Source of the DNA: Streptomyces sp. NBC_00523
GTDB taxonomy: Bacteria > Actinomycetota > Actinomycetes > Streptomycetales > Streptomycetaceae
Direction of reading: 5' to 3'
Assembly: GCF_036346615.1 (NCBI RefSeq)
Contig: NZ_CP107836.1
Location: 2,542,001-2,606,000 of the forward strand
Length of the DNA stretch: 64,000 bases
The notes beneath the pieces are model-generated. The model searched no databases. It saw only the letters and a program-made list of their open reading frames with translations, and was not told the DNA's origin. This document shows positions 26,953-35,554 of the stretch, one piece after another (position 1 is the stretch's first letter; each line of letters opens with the position of its first letter). A program made the translations under genes and the position numbers.

Positions 26953-27908
26953 CCGCCGACGCCCGAGCCCTGCCGATGACGGTGCCCGCCGAGGGGCTGC
27001 CCGTCCGGGTCCGCATCCACGAGGTCGGCGCCCGCGACGGCCTCCAGAACGAGAAGGAGGTCGTCCCGACCGAGGTGAAGGCGGAGTTCATCCGCCGGCT
27101 CGCGGTCGCCGGGCTGACCACCATCGAGGCCACCAGCTTCGTGCACCCCAAGTGGGTGCCCCAACTGGCCGACGCCGAGCAGCTGTTCCCGATGCTCGGG
27201 GACATCGCGGACGTCGGCGACGTGGCGCTGCCGGTCCTCGTCCCGAACGAACGCGGACTGGACCGGGCCCTGGCGCTCGGGGCCCGCGGGATCGCGGTGT
27301 TCGGCTCCGCCACGGAGACCTTCGCCGCGCGCAACCTCAACCGCACGGTGGACGAGTCGCTGGCCATGTTCGCGCCGGTGGTGGCCCGGGCCAAGGCCGA
27401 GTCGGTGCACGTGCGCGGCTATCTGTCGATGTGCTTCGGCGACCCCTGGGAGGGCTCCGTGCCGGTCGCGCAGGTCGTCCGGGTCGCGAAGGCGCTGATG
27501 GACCTCGGCTGCGACGAGCTGTCCCTCGGCGACACCATCGGCGTCGCCACCCCCGGCCACGTGACCGCGCTGCTGACCGGTCTCAACGAGGCCGGGGTGG
27601 CCACCGACGTGATCGGGGTGCACTTCCACGACACGTACGGACAGGCCCTGTCCAACACCCTCGCCGCGCTCCGGCACGGCGTGTCCACGGTCGACGCGTC
27701 GGCCGGCGGCCTCGGCGGCTGCCCGTACGCGAAGAGCGCGACCGGAAACCTCGCCACCGAGGATCTCGTGTGGATGCTCGACGGCCTCGGCATCGAAACC
27801 GGGGTCGACCTCGACGAGCTCATCGCCACCAGCGTGTGGCTCGCCGGACACCTGGGCCGACCCAGCCCTTCCCGCACCGTCCGCGCCCTGTCCCACAAGG
27901 AGCAGTGA
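26949..27908 (+). CDS. Hydroxymethylglutaryl-CoA lyase
   Basis: This 319-residue TIM-barrel enzyme cleaves HMG-CoA to acetyl-CoA and acetoacetate, the last step of leucine degradation. Signatures are [15 protein letters not shown] at the N-terminus, [16 protein letters not shown] and the cysteine loop [20 protein letters not shown]. The length is normal. The ATG overlaps the preceding stop and the acyl-CoA dehydrogenase gene starts 7 nt after this one ends. Confidence 0.94.
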   Translation: MTADARALPMTVPAEGLPVRVRIHEVGARDGLQNEKEVVPTEVKAEFIRRLAVAGLTTIEATSFVHPKWVPQLADAEQLFPMLGDIADVGDVALPVLVPNERGLDRALALGARGIAVFGSATETFAARNLNRTVDESLAMFAPVVARAKAESVHVRGYLSMCFGDPWEGSVPVAQVVRVAKALMDLGCDELSLGDTIGVATPGHVTALLTGLNEAGVATDVIGVHFHDTYGQALSNTLAALRHGVSTVDASAGGLGGCPYAKSATGNLATEDLVWMLDGLGIETGVDLDELIATSVWLAGHLGRPSPSRTVRALSHKEQ

Positions 27909-27915
27909 TACCCCG

Positions 27916-29082
27916 ATGTCCCTGGACCACCGGCTGACCGCCGAGCACGAGGAACTCCGCCGCACCGTCGAGGAGTTCGCCCATGACGTCGTCGCCCCGA
28001 AGATCGGCGACTTCTACGAGCGGCACGAGTTCCCGTACGAGATCGTGCGCGAGATGGGGCGGATGGGCCTGTTCGGTCTGCCCTTCCCGGAGGAGTACGG
28101 CGGGATGGGCGGCGACTACCTCGCGCTCGGCATCGCCCTGGAGGAGCTGGCCCGGGTCGACTCCTCGGTGGCGATCACGCTGGAGGCGGGCGTCTCACTG
28201 GGCGCGATGCCGGTCTACCGCTTCGGCACCGAGGAGCAGAAGCGGCGGTGGCTGCCGAAGCTCTGCTCGGGCGAGGCGCTGGGCGCGTTCGGCCTGACCG
28301 AGCCGGACGGCGGTTCGGACGCGGGCGGCACCCGGACGACCGCCGTGCGCGACGAGGCGGCGGGCGAGTGGGTGATCAACGGCTCCAAGTGCTTCATCAC
28401 CAACTCCGGTACGGACATCACGGAGTTGGTCACGGTCACGGCGGTGACCGGCCGCAAGGAGAACGGCGCCCCGCTGATCTCCTCGATCATCGTCCCCTCC
28501 GGCACCCCCGGCTTCACGGTCGCCGCGCCCTACTCCAAGGTCGGCTGGAACGCCTCGGACACCCGCGAGCTGTCCTTCGCCGACGTGCGCGTCCCGCTGG
28601 AGAACCTGCTCGGCGAGGAGGGCCGGGGCTACGCGCAGTTCCTGCGCATCCTGGACGAGGGCCGCATCGCCATCGCGGCGCTCTCGACGGGCCTGGCGCA
28701 GGGCTGCGTGGACGAGTCGGTGAAGTACGCCGCCGAGCGGCACGCCTTCGGGAAGCCGATCGGGGCCAACCAGGCCATCCAGTTCAAGATCGCGGACATG
28801 GAGATGCGGGCGCACATGGCCCGCATCGGCTGGCGCGACGCGGCGTCCCGGCTGCTGGCGGACGAGCCGTTCAAGAAGGAGGCGGCCATCGCCAAGCTGT
28901 ACTCCTCGACGGTGGCCGTGGACAACGCCCGCGAGGCGACCCAGATCCACGGCGGCTACGGCTTCATGAACGAGTACCCGGTGGCCCGGATGTGGCGCGA
29001 CTCCAAGATCCTGGAGATCGGCGAGGGCACGAGCGAGGTCCAGCGCATGCTGATCGCGCGGGAGTTGGGGATGCGGGCCTGA
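27916..29082 (+). CDS. acdH: Acyl-CoA dehydrogenase of the leucine/branched-chain operon (AcdH-like)
   Basis: This 388-residue flavoprotein has FGLTEPDGGSDAGG, the QIHGGYGFMNEYP motif and ILEIGEGTSEVQRM. The catalytic glutamate is at E370 in the canonical position, and the helix-G position reads LDEGRIAIAAL, without the glutamate typical of isovaleryl-CoA dehydrogenase. Operon position indicates a branched-chain acyl-CoA substrate, but the active-site layout is that of short/branched-chain enzymes. The assignment to acdH rests on gene order recalled from S. coelicolor. Confidence 0.9.
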   Translation: MSLDHRLTAEHEELRRTVEEFAHDVVAPKIGDFYERHEFPYEIVREMGRMGLFGLPFPEEYGGMGGDYLALGIALEELARVDSSVAITLEAGVSLGAMPVYRFGTEEQKRRWLPKLCSGEALGAFGLTEPDGGSDAGGTRTTAVRDEAAGEWVINGSKCFITNSGTDITELVTVTAVTGRKENGAPLISSIIVPSGTPGFTVAAPYSKVGWNASDTRELSFADVRVPLENLLGEEGRGYAQFLRILDEGRIAIAALSTGLAQGCVDESVKYAAERHAFGKPIGANQAIQFKIADMEMRAHMARIGWRDAASRLLADEPFKKEAAIAKLYSSTVAVDNAREATQIHGGYGFMNEYPVARMWRDSKILEIGEGTSEVQRMLIARELGMRA

Positions 29083-29145
29083 GCCACCCCGCACGGTCGG
29101 GCCGGCGTGGGATGCGTGAAACGCACCTAGCCCGCGAGGGGTGCG

Positions 29146-32028
29146 ATGGCCAATGATCGGAGCATGCGCGCACAGGACAAGCAGGAGACCGCCGCCTCCC
29201 CGGTCCGGACAGAGCCCGCTGCCGCCCGCTCGGCCGGCGCCTCCGGCCCGGCCGTGCTTTCCGGAGCGGTGGGGCCGGTCGGCCTGTCCGCTCCGGCGGG
29301 CGCGGTCGGCTCCGGCGGGCCGGTGCCCGGGGAACGGTTACGGGCCCTGCAGCGCTCGATGGGCAACGCCGCCCTCGCCCGGGCCCTGGAGCAGCAGTGG
29401 CAGGACGACTGCCGGGTGCCCGGACGCTCCCACGACGAGGGCGCGGCGGCTCCCGTGCAGCGCTCGACCGTGCCGGACGTGCTGCGTGGTCCCGGACAGC
29501 CGCTGGGCGAGGCCGTCCGTACGGAGATGGAGGCACGGCTCGGCGCCGACTTCTCCGATGTGCGGCTGCACACCGGGCCGGCCGCCCGGCGCTCGGCGGC
29601 CGAGGTCGGGGCCCGCGCCTACACCTCGGGCAGCCATGTCGTCATCGGCTCCGGCGGCGCGGACCGGCACACGCTGGCCCATGAGCTGACGCACGTCGTC
29701 CAGCAGCGTCAGGGGCCGGTCGCGGGCACCGACAACGGCTCGGGGCTCCGGGTCTCGGACCCGTCCGACCGCTTCGAGCGCGCGGCGGAGGAGAACGCCC
29801 GCCGGGTCCTGGCCGGTCCCGTCCCGGCCGAGGCGACGCCCGTACAGCGGACGGCTGACGGCCCGGCCCGTACCGGCGGGGAGATCGCCGTACAACGCCT
29901 CGGCGAGGGCGAGGCACCCTTCGACCACGCCCAGTACTACGCGCACACGAACTGGCAGGCGTCGGCCGAGCAGTTCGAGCAGCGGCTCGGCGCGTACGCC
30001 TTCGGGCATCCGAAGGCGCTCGCGGCGGCGCGCAAGACGGTCCACCGGCTCAAGCAGCTGCTGATCGCGTACTCGCGCGTCGCCCACAAGGACTCGGCAC
30101 TCGCCAACAAGGCGTTCTTCCAGGACGACCGGACGAGCGGCGGGCAGGTGGGCGGGAAGATGACCACCGCCCGGATCAACGACTTCTTCTCCCGGGACGG
30201 CAACGTCCGTGAGCTGATGACCGCCGTCTACAACGCCGCCTATTACAACAAGGGCGCCCAGCTCTCGCTCAAGGAGATCCTCAACGCCATCATCGGGCCC
30301 CAGCCGCAACTGGCGTCGACCCTCGGCATGAACGAGGAGGAGCTGAAGAAGCACTCAGCGTTCCTCAACGGCTGGACCCGGCCGGCCCTGTGGGCCGGGG
30401 CCAACCTCGTGGGCAAGGGCTACAACTACGAGAAGGACCCGTACGCCCTGGGTGGCCTGCTGTGGCAGTCGGAACCGGAGACCCTGGCCGGCGACACCCG
30501 CGAGATGATCGACAGCCAGGGGCCGCGCAAGGAGCGCAGCGAGGCCGACAAACTGACCAACCGCAAGACCCCTCGTGAATACGAGACCCGCGGCGCCCCG
30601 CTCAGCGCGCGCGAGCTGGAGTTCGCGGGAAAGCCGGGGCCCGACGACAAGCTGCCCTGGAACGAGGGCGCGGCCTACTGGGAGATCCAGCAGAACGAAG
30701 CCTGGCCGAAGGCGAACGCCGAGCGAGGCATCCCGGTGGTCGCCGGCATGTCCGGTACCACGACCCGGATGCTCAAGACCTTCCAGTGGATCAACGTGTC
30801 CGGGGTGGACGTCTTCGACTACCGGATGGCTCTGATGGGCTGGATGCTGCCGTCCTGGGACCACTCGCTCTACGAGATCCTGCGCGGCTCCTGGGCGGCC
30901 GGGGTCAAGGGGCCGGGCGAGACCGCCGCCCGGGCGGGCAAGGGCGCGGCGCTGATGTACCAGACGATCGCGCCCTTCACGGAGGAGGAGCTGCGCCAGA
31001 ACGTCTGCGTCAACGGGCAGTTCCCGCACGAGCTGATGTATCTGGCGGAGGCCAACGCGGCCCGTGCGGTCGCCCCTGCGGCTGGCGGCTTCATGGAGCC
31101 CGGCCAGGCCACAGCTGGTGAAGTTCCCGGCAGGTACGCCGACTTCCTCGCGGGCGACACGGCGCCCACGCCGGAAATCGCCAACTGGAAGGCGAGGAAC
31201 GGCAACGCCTCCACCACGACCGTGGCGGAGCGGCTCAAGCCTGCCCACGCGACCGCGCTGATGGCCTACACCGGTGGCGCGCACCAGATGATCAACTCGG
31301 TGGTGCGCAGCCGGCTGCTGCCCGAGGGGTACGCGCCGTACGGCACGGGCGGCCTGGCCGCCGCGGGTGCCGAGGCCATCTCGCTCCAGCAGATCAAGAA
31401 ACAGCTCAAGTGGGCCGCGCAGGACCCCGATGCCGAGCCGGTGAGCACCCTCGACGAGGACCCGGTGATCGCGCCGCAGCTCGTGGCCGCCCGGGGCACG
31501 AACCCGGCGGCCAAGCAGGCGGCCATCGCCGTCATCGACCCGCGCATCGACCTTCTCGCGCCCGTGCTCTTCGAGGAGATGAAGGCGCACGCCGACATGA
31601 CGATGGAGGCGCTGACGCGACTTCCTCCCGTCACCGGCACCGTTTTCCGCGGCGACTGGAACGCGGGCGGCGACGAGTCGGTGTACCGGCTCGGCAAGCA
31701 GGCCGCACTGAACTACCGGCCGGGCACCGTCTTCACCACCTCCTTCGACAGCACCAGCCGGGACGAGCCCGTGGCCATGAACTTCATGCGCGATCAGAAG
31801 GTCTCCGGCAAGGCGACGCACCGCATCCTGCTGGAGCTGACGCTGACCGGGAAGTACGGCCGCGACGTCGAGCCCTTCCACCGCTACCAGAACACCGAGG
31901 CGGAGGTCCTGCTCATGCCGGGCGCGAACTTCAAGGTGACCCGGAGCGAGTGGAGGCAGGACCCGCGGCACAAGGCGGACAAGGGCGGCAGCGACTGGTA
32001 CGAGCACGTCTGGGCGACGGAGGCCTGA
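29146..32028 (+). CDS. DUF4157-domain toxin with C-terminal ADP-ribosyltransferase
   Basis: This 960-residue protein has three parts. A low-complexity N-terminus leads into a DUF4157-like domain (about 115-190: LGADFSDVRLHTGPAARRSA through H179-ELTH-183 VVQQ). A long helical middle region (about 240-800) follows. The C-terminal R-S-E class ADP-ribosyltransferase has VFR835G, TS866FDS and the biglutamate pair E918-A-E920 in EAEVLLMPGANFKV. DUF4157 marks many effectors of extracellular contractile injection systems; no such apparatus is in the window. Codon 65 is TTA (29338-29340), implying bldA-dependent translation. No immunity gene is obvious nearby. The start follows GAGGGG; a later in-frame ATG at 29164 is possible. 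Confidence 0.88.
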   Translation: MANDRSMRAQDKQETAASPVRTEPAAARSAGASGPAVLSGAVGPVGLSAPAGAVGSGGPVPGERLRALQRSMGNAALARALEQQWQDDCRVPGRSHDEGAAAPVQRSTVPDVLRGPGQPLGEAVRTEMEARLGADFSDVRLHTGPAARRSAAEVGARAYTSGSHVVIGSGGADRHTLAHELTHVVQQRQGPVAGTDNGSGLRVSDPSDRFERAAEENARRVLAGPVPAEATPVQRTADGPARTGGEIAVQRLGEGEAPFDHAQYYAHTNWQASAEQFEQRLGAYAFGHPKALAAARKTVHRLKQLLIAYSRVAHKDSALANKAFFQDDRTSGGQVGGKMTTARINDFFSRDGNVRELMTAVYNAAYYNKGAQLSLKEILNAIIGPQPQLASTLGMNEEELKKHSAFLNGWTRPALWAGANLVGKGYNYEKDPYALGGLLWQSEPETLAGDTREMIDSQGPRKERSEADKLTNRKTPREYETRGAPLSARELEFAGKPGPDDKLPWNEGAAYWEIQQNEAWPKANAERGIPVVAGMSGTTTRMLKTFQWINVSGVDVFDYRMALMGWMLPSWDHSLYEILRGSWAAGVKGPGETAARAGKGAALMYQTIAPFTEEELRQNVCVNGQFPHELMYLAEANAARAVAPAAGGFMEPGQATAGEVPGRYADFLAGDTAPTPEIANWKARNGNASTTTVAERLKPAHATALMAYTGGAHQMINSVVRSRLLPEGYAPYGTGGLAAAGAEAISLQQIKKQLKWAAQDPDAEPVSTLDEDPVIAPQLVAARGTNPAAKQAAIAVIDPRIDLLAPVLFEEMKAHADMTMEALTRLPPVTGTVFRGDWNAGGDESVYRLGKQAALNYRPGTVFTTSFDSTSRDEPVAMNFMRDQKVSGKATHRILLELTLTGKYGRDVEPFHRYQNTEAEVLLMPGANFKVTRSEWRQDPRHKADKGGSDWYEHVWATEA

Positions 32029-32077
32029 GGCGGCGCCCCCTCCACGGGCCGGACCCCGTCGACAGGTCGACATTGTG

Positions 32078-32096
32078 TGAGGTTAGGCTAGCCTTC
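32078..32096. promoter_or_regulatory. Iron box (DmdR/IdeR-type operator)
   Basis: TGAGGTTAGGCTAGCCTTC matches 15 of 19 positions of the actinobacterial iron-box consensus TTAGGTTAGGCTAACCTAA. It lies 52 nt before the start of the siderophore-binding protein gene, so the gene should be repressed when iron is plentiful. Confidence 0.85.
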
Positions 32097-32148
32097 CCTT
32101 GAACGTGTCACCTGCCGGTCTCCGGCTCGTACGAAGGCGGATTCCGTC

Positions 32149-33180
32149 ATGAGCACAACCCGCGCGTCCCGTCCCACCCGCCGCGGCCTGCTGGCCATGG
32201 GCGGCGCCGTTGGTCTCGGCGCCGTGCTCGCGGCCTGCGGCGGCAGCGACTCCAAGGACTCCGCCGGTTCCGGCTCCAAGAGCGCCGACGCCGGGCCGTG
32301 GAAGTTCAAGGACGACCGGGGCCAGGTCGCCGAGGCGAAGTCGATACCGAAGAACATCGTCGCCTTCACCGGTGTCGCCGCCGCCCTCCACGACTACGGC
32401 ATCGAGGTCAAGGCGGTCTTCGGCCCGACCAGGACCAAGGACGGCAAGCCGGATGTGCAGGCCGGCGACCTGGACATCAGCAAGGTCGAGATCCTGGGCA
32501 ACGTCTGGGGCGAGTTCAACGTGGAGAAGTACGCGGAGCTCGGCCCGGAGCTGCTGGTCACGGCGATGTGGGAGAAGGACGCCCTCTGGTACGTGCCGGA
32601 CCAGTCCAAGGACAAGATCCTGAAGCTGGCCCCGAGCGTCGCCCTGTGGGCCGCCGAGACCACCATCCCGAAGGCCATCCAGCGCCACGAGGACCTGGCG
32701 GCCTCGCTCGGCGCCGACGTGAAGTCCGCGAAGGCCGTCGCCGCGAAGACGCGGTTCGAGAAGGCGGCGGCCCGGCTGCGCGCGGCCGCGAAGTCGAAGC
32801 CGGAGATCAGGGTCATGGTCGGCTCGGCCAGCCAGGACCTGTTCTACGTCTCGCTCGCCAAGATGTCCGCCGACACCCTGTACTTCCAGGAGCTGGGCGT
32901 GAAGTTCGTCAAGCCGAAGGTGAACGCGGCGGGCTTCTTCGAGGAGCTGAGCTGGGAGAACGTCGGCAAGTACGACGCCGACATCATCATGATGGACAAC
33001 CGCTCCTCGGCCCTCCAGCCCGCGGCGCTGACCTCCAAGCCGACCTGGGCGCAGCTGCCCGCGGTCAAGGCGGGCCAGGTCGTTCCGCGTACGACGGAGC
33101 CGATCTACAGCTACGACAAGTGCGCGCCGATCCTGGAGGACCTGGCGAAGGCCATCGAGAACGCCAAGAAGGTCGCCTGA
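32149..33180 (+). CDS. desE: Iron-siderophore ABC transporter substrate-binding lipoprotein (DesE-like)
   Basis: This 343-residue protein has a twin-arginine-rich signal (RPTRRGLLAMGG) and the lipobox VLAAC at about residue 28, so it is a membrane-anchored periplasmic-binding protein. The body is a class III (FecB/FhuD-like) binding fold with one long backbone helix. Synteny suggests DesE, the ferrioxamine receptor. An iron box precedes it. The ABC permease and ATPase genes are not adjacent, and the desF/desABCD genes expected downstream are absent. Confidence 0.85.
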   Translation: MSTTRASRPTRRGLLAMGGAVGLGAVLAACGGSDSKDSAGSGSKSADAGPWKFKDDRGQVAEAKSIPKNIVAFTGVAAALHDYGIEVKAVFGPTRTKDGKPDVQAGDLDISKVEILGNVWGEFNVEKYAELGPELLVTAMWEKDALWYVPDQSKDKILKLAPSVALWAAETTIPKAIQRHEDLAASLGADVKSAKAVAAKTRFEKAAARLRAAAKSKPEIRVMVGSASQDLFYVSLAKMSADTLYFQELGVKFVKPKVNAAGFFEELSWENVGKYDADIIMMDNRSSALQPAALTSKPTWAQLPAVKAGQVVPRTTEPIYSYDKCAPILEDLAKAIENAKKVA

Positions 33181-33190
33181 CGCGACGGTT

Positions 33191-33230
33191 CACCGCCCCG
33201 GCGGCCGGGTTTCCGGCCGCCGGGGCGGTG
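33191..33230. terminator. Perfect 18-bp bidirectional terminator hairpin
   Basis: Arms 33191-33208 and 33213-33230 are exact reverse complements around a GTTT loop. It lies between the convergent stops of desE and the hexosaminidase gene. Confidence 0.9.
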
Positions 33231-33235
33231 GTGTG

Positions 33236-34897
33236 TCAGCTCCCGTTCGTCTCCGAGGCGGGCCACGGGACCTGCGGCGAGCGGTAGTAGTCGATGCCCT
33301 GGGCGGTGAACCGCTCCCCGAGCGCCGCGAGCCGCACCTTGTACGTGTCCCAGTCGTGCGTCGACGCCGGGGACCAGGCGAGCTCGGCCGCGCCGGGCAG
33401 CCTCGGGAACGCCATGGCGTCGATGTCGTCGCTGTCGGTCAGGGTCTCGGACCAGATCGGCGCCTCGACGCCGAGCACCGCGCTCTCCGGGGCGCCGGTG
33501 AGGTACGTCGCCGGGTCCCAGTCGTAACTGCGCTGCACCTCGACCGTGCCGGCCCACTTCAGGCCGAGGACGGTCTCGTCGGTGTACTTCATGTCGAGGT
33601 ACACCCGGTCCGCCGGCGACAGCACCAGCCGGGTGCCGTTCTTCGCCGCGTCCACCACCTGCTGCCGGTCCGCGGCACTGGTCTTGTCGTAGCCCCAGTA
33701 CTGCGCGACGGCGCCCTTCACCGGGTCGGCGCCGGTCAGCTGGTGCCAGCCCATCACGGTCTTGCCGTACTTGCCGACGACGGCCTGGGCCCGGGTCATG
33801 ATCGCCACGTAGTCCTCGTGGCTGGTGGAGTGCGCCTCGTCGCCGCCGATGTGGAAGTACCGGCCGGGCGTGAGCGCGGCCACCTCGCGGACGACGTCGT
33901 CGATGAACGTGTACGTGACGTCCTTGCCGGCGCACAGCGAGCTGAAGCCGACCTTGATGCCGGTGTAGAGCGGCGGCGCGACGCCGTCGCAGTTCAGCTC
34001 GGCGTACGAGGCGAGGGCGGCGTTGGTGTGGCCCGGCATGTCGATCTCCGGGACGACCTCCAGGTAGCGGGAGGCCGCGTAGCGCACGATCTCCTTGTAC
34101 TGCTCCTTGGTGTAGTACCCGCCGGGCCCGCCGTCGACCTCGGTGGAGCCGCCGTACGGGGCCAGCCTCGGCCAGGAGTCGACGGCGATGCGCCAGCCCT
34201 GGTCGTCGGAGAGGTGGATGTGGAAGGTGTTGATCTTGTACTGGGCGACCTGGTCGATGTAGCGCTTGACCTCGTCCACCGAGAAGAAGTGGCGCGAGAC
34301 GTCGAGCATCGCGCCCCGGTAGGCGTAGCGCGGGGTGTCGGTGATGGAGCCGCCGGCGATCCGCCAGGGGCCCGTCTGGCGGGTGTCGCGCTCCACTTGG
34401 GCCGGAAGCAGTTGGCGCAGCGTCTGGACGCCGTGGAAGAGCCCTGCGGGCTGCCTGGCGGTGATGGTGACGTTGCCGCGCCCGGACGTGAGCGTGTAGC
34501 CCTCCGCGCCCAGCTTGCCGGCGCGGGGGTCGAGCCGGAGCCGGATGCCGTCGGCGCCGTCCTTGGTGGTGACGGGGAGGGCGTACCCGGTGGAGGGGCG
34601 CAGCAGGCCCGCCAGGTAGTCGCCGATCTTCCGGGCCTCGCCGGAGGCGCCGAGGGTCCGGATGCTGGTGGAGCCGTTGAGGACGTACGGGTCGCCGCCG
34701 GGTCTGACCGAGGCGGGGGCGGGCACCACCTGGCCGAGCGGCCTGGGCGCCCACGCCGCCGAGGCCGTACCGGCGGCGGACGCCTGCGGGGCGGCGCACG
34801 CGCTGGAGACACCGGCCGCCGCGACGAGGAGCAGCGAGCCGAGGAGCCGGGGTAGAGAACGGGTAAGAGCACTGCGCCGTGCCGTGTGCAGTCTCAC
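33236..34897 (-). CDS. Secreted beta-N-acetylhexosaminidase, GH20
   Basis: This enzyme of about 553 residues has a signal peptide (LPRLLGSLLLVAAAGVSSA), an N-terminal GH20b-like domain and a GH20 barrel. The catalytic Asp-Glu pair is in YFHIGGDEAHS, and NTFHIHLSDDQGWRI is a second conserved block. It removes terminal GlcNAc from chitooligosaccharides or glycans by substrate-assisted catalysis. I chose the GTG at 34897, which follows AAAGGGA, rather than an upstream in-frame GTG at 34924. A DasR-like inverted repeat lies about 80 nt upstream, fitting GlcNAc control. Confidence 0.93.
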   Translation of the reverse strand: MRLHTARRSALTRSLPRLLGSLLLVAAAGVSSACAAPQASAAGTASAAWAPRPLGQVVPAPASVRPGGDPYVLNGSTSIRTLGASGEARKIGDYLAGLLRPSTGYALPVTTKDGADGIRLRLDPRAGKLGAEGYTLTSGRGNVTITARQPAGLFHGVQTLRQLLPAQVERDTRQTGPWRIAGGSITDTPRYAYRGAMLDVSRHFFSVDEVKRYIDQVAQYKINTFHIHLSDDQGWRIAVDSWPRLAPYGGSTEVDGGPGGYYTKEQYKEIVRYAASRYLEVVPEIDMPGHTNAALASYAELNCDGVAPPLYTGIKVGFSSLCAGKDVTYTFIDDVVREVAALTPGRYFHIGGDEAHSTSHEDYVAIMTRAQAVVGKYGKTVMGWHQLTGADPVKGAVAQYWGYDKTSAADRQQVVDAAKNGTRLVLSPADRVYLDMKYTDETVLGLKWAGTVEVQRSYDWDPATYLTGAPESAVLGVEAPIWSETLTDSDDIDAMAFPRLPGAAELAWSPASTHDWDTYKVRLAALGERFTAQGIDYYRSPQVPWPASETNGS

Positions 34898-34976
34898 AAG
34901 CCGGGTCCCTTTCTGGGGGGTCACTCTGCTGGATCTCCTGACCTTTCTCCGTCGCCATGCGTACCGCGCGTCTCAC

Positions 34977-35000
34977 GGGTGGTCAAGGTGTAGACCACCC
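34977..35000. promoter_or_regulatory. DasR-like inverted repeat upstream of the hexosaminidase gene
   Basis: GGGTGGTC and GACCACCC form an exact 8-bp inverted repeat around 8 nt. The right half, GGTGTAGACC plus ACC, differs at one position from the GGTCTAGACC core of the DasR element; the full 16-bp match is 11 of 16. The 323-nt gap 34898-35220 also contains the palindrome listed next and otherwise shows no gene. Confidence 0.5.
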
Positions 35001-35160
35001 ACCGGCGTTGGTCACCCAGGCACCCTGATGAGCTTTTGCGGCTTATGTGCACATTCACCCCTTCGGCTCCGACCACTACGGCGCCGCCCCTCCTCCACGC
35101 CCTCGTGACGCCCGCACGAAATCCACCCAAGCCAGAAAAAAGAGGGCCAGTATCGCGGTT

Positions 35161-35182
35161 TCCTGCCCGATATCGGGCAGGA
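35161..35182. promoter_or_regulatory. Perfect 22-bp palindrome
   Basis: Each half is TCCTGCCCGAT followed by its exact reverse complement, with no spacer. It ends 38 nt before the start of the small gene at 35221, where an operator or the 5' untranslated region would lie. The binding protein is unknown. Confidence 0.6.
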
Positions 35183-35220
35183 TTGTTGCGCTCGGGCCCC
35201 TTCCGCCGCAGTATCGACGG

Positions 35221-35496
35221 GTGCTCGAACGCCTCTCGTCGTACGACGACCTCATTGACCACGTGGTGCGCAGCACCACGCTGCCCCGCGGCGAAGCCGC
35301 CCGGGTGATCCTCGACGTGCTGGCGTACTTCGACGAGACGACCGAGGTCTTCGTCCGCCGCCGCCACCGCGAACTGCAGGCGGGCGGCCTGGTGAACACG
35401 GAGATCTTCGAGCGGATCGCGGCCGAACTGCCGCACCGCGCTGTCGCGCCGCCGGAGCTCTCGCTCCGCCAGCTGCGCCGGATCGTCTACGGCTGA
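35221..35496 (+). CDS. Small conserved protein of unknown function upstream of glmS
   Basis: This protein of about 91 residues starts (GTG) LERLSSYDDLIDHVVRSTT and is wholly helical, with an ARVILDVLAYFDETTEVFVRRRHRELQ segment and the C-terminus RQLRRIVYG. The frame is open further upstream, but that part is low in coding character and crosses the 22-bp palindrome, so I start at GTG 35221. It lies 58 nt before glmS and may share its transcript. I do not recognise a family. Confidence 0.65.
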   Translation: MLERLSSYDDLIDHVVRSTTLPRGEAARVILDVLAYFDETTEVFVRRRHRELQAGGLVNTEIFERIAAELPHRAVAPPELSLRQLRRIVYG

Positions 35497-35554
35497 GGCC
35501 GCCTCACGGCCGGGTACCCCTTCACTTGTTCGTCGTCGGAGGACAGAAAGCTCT

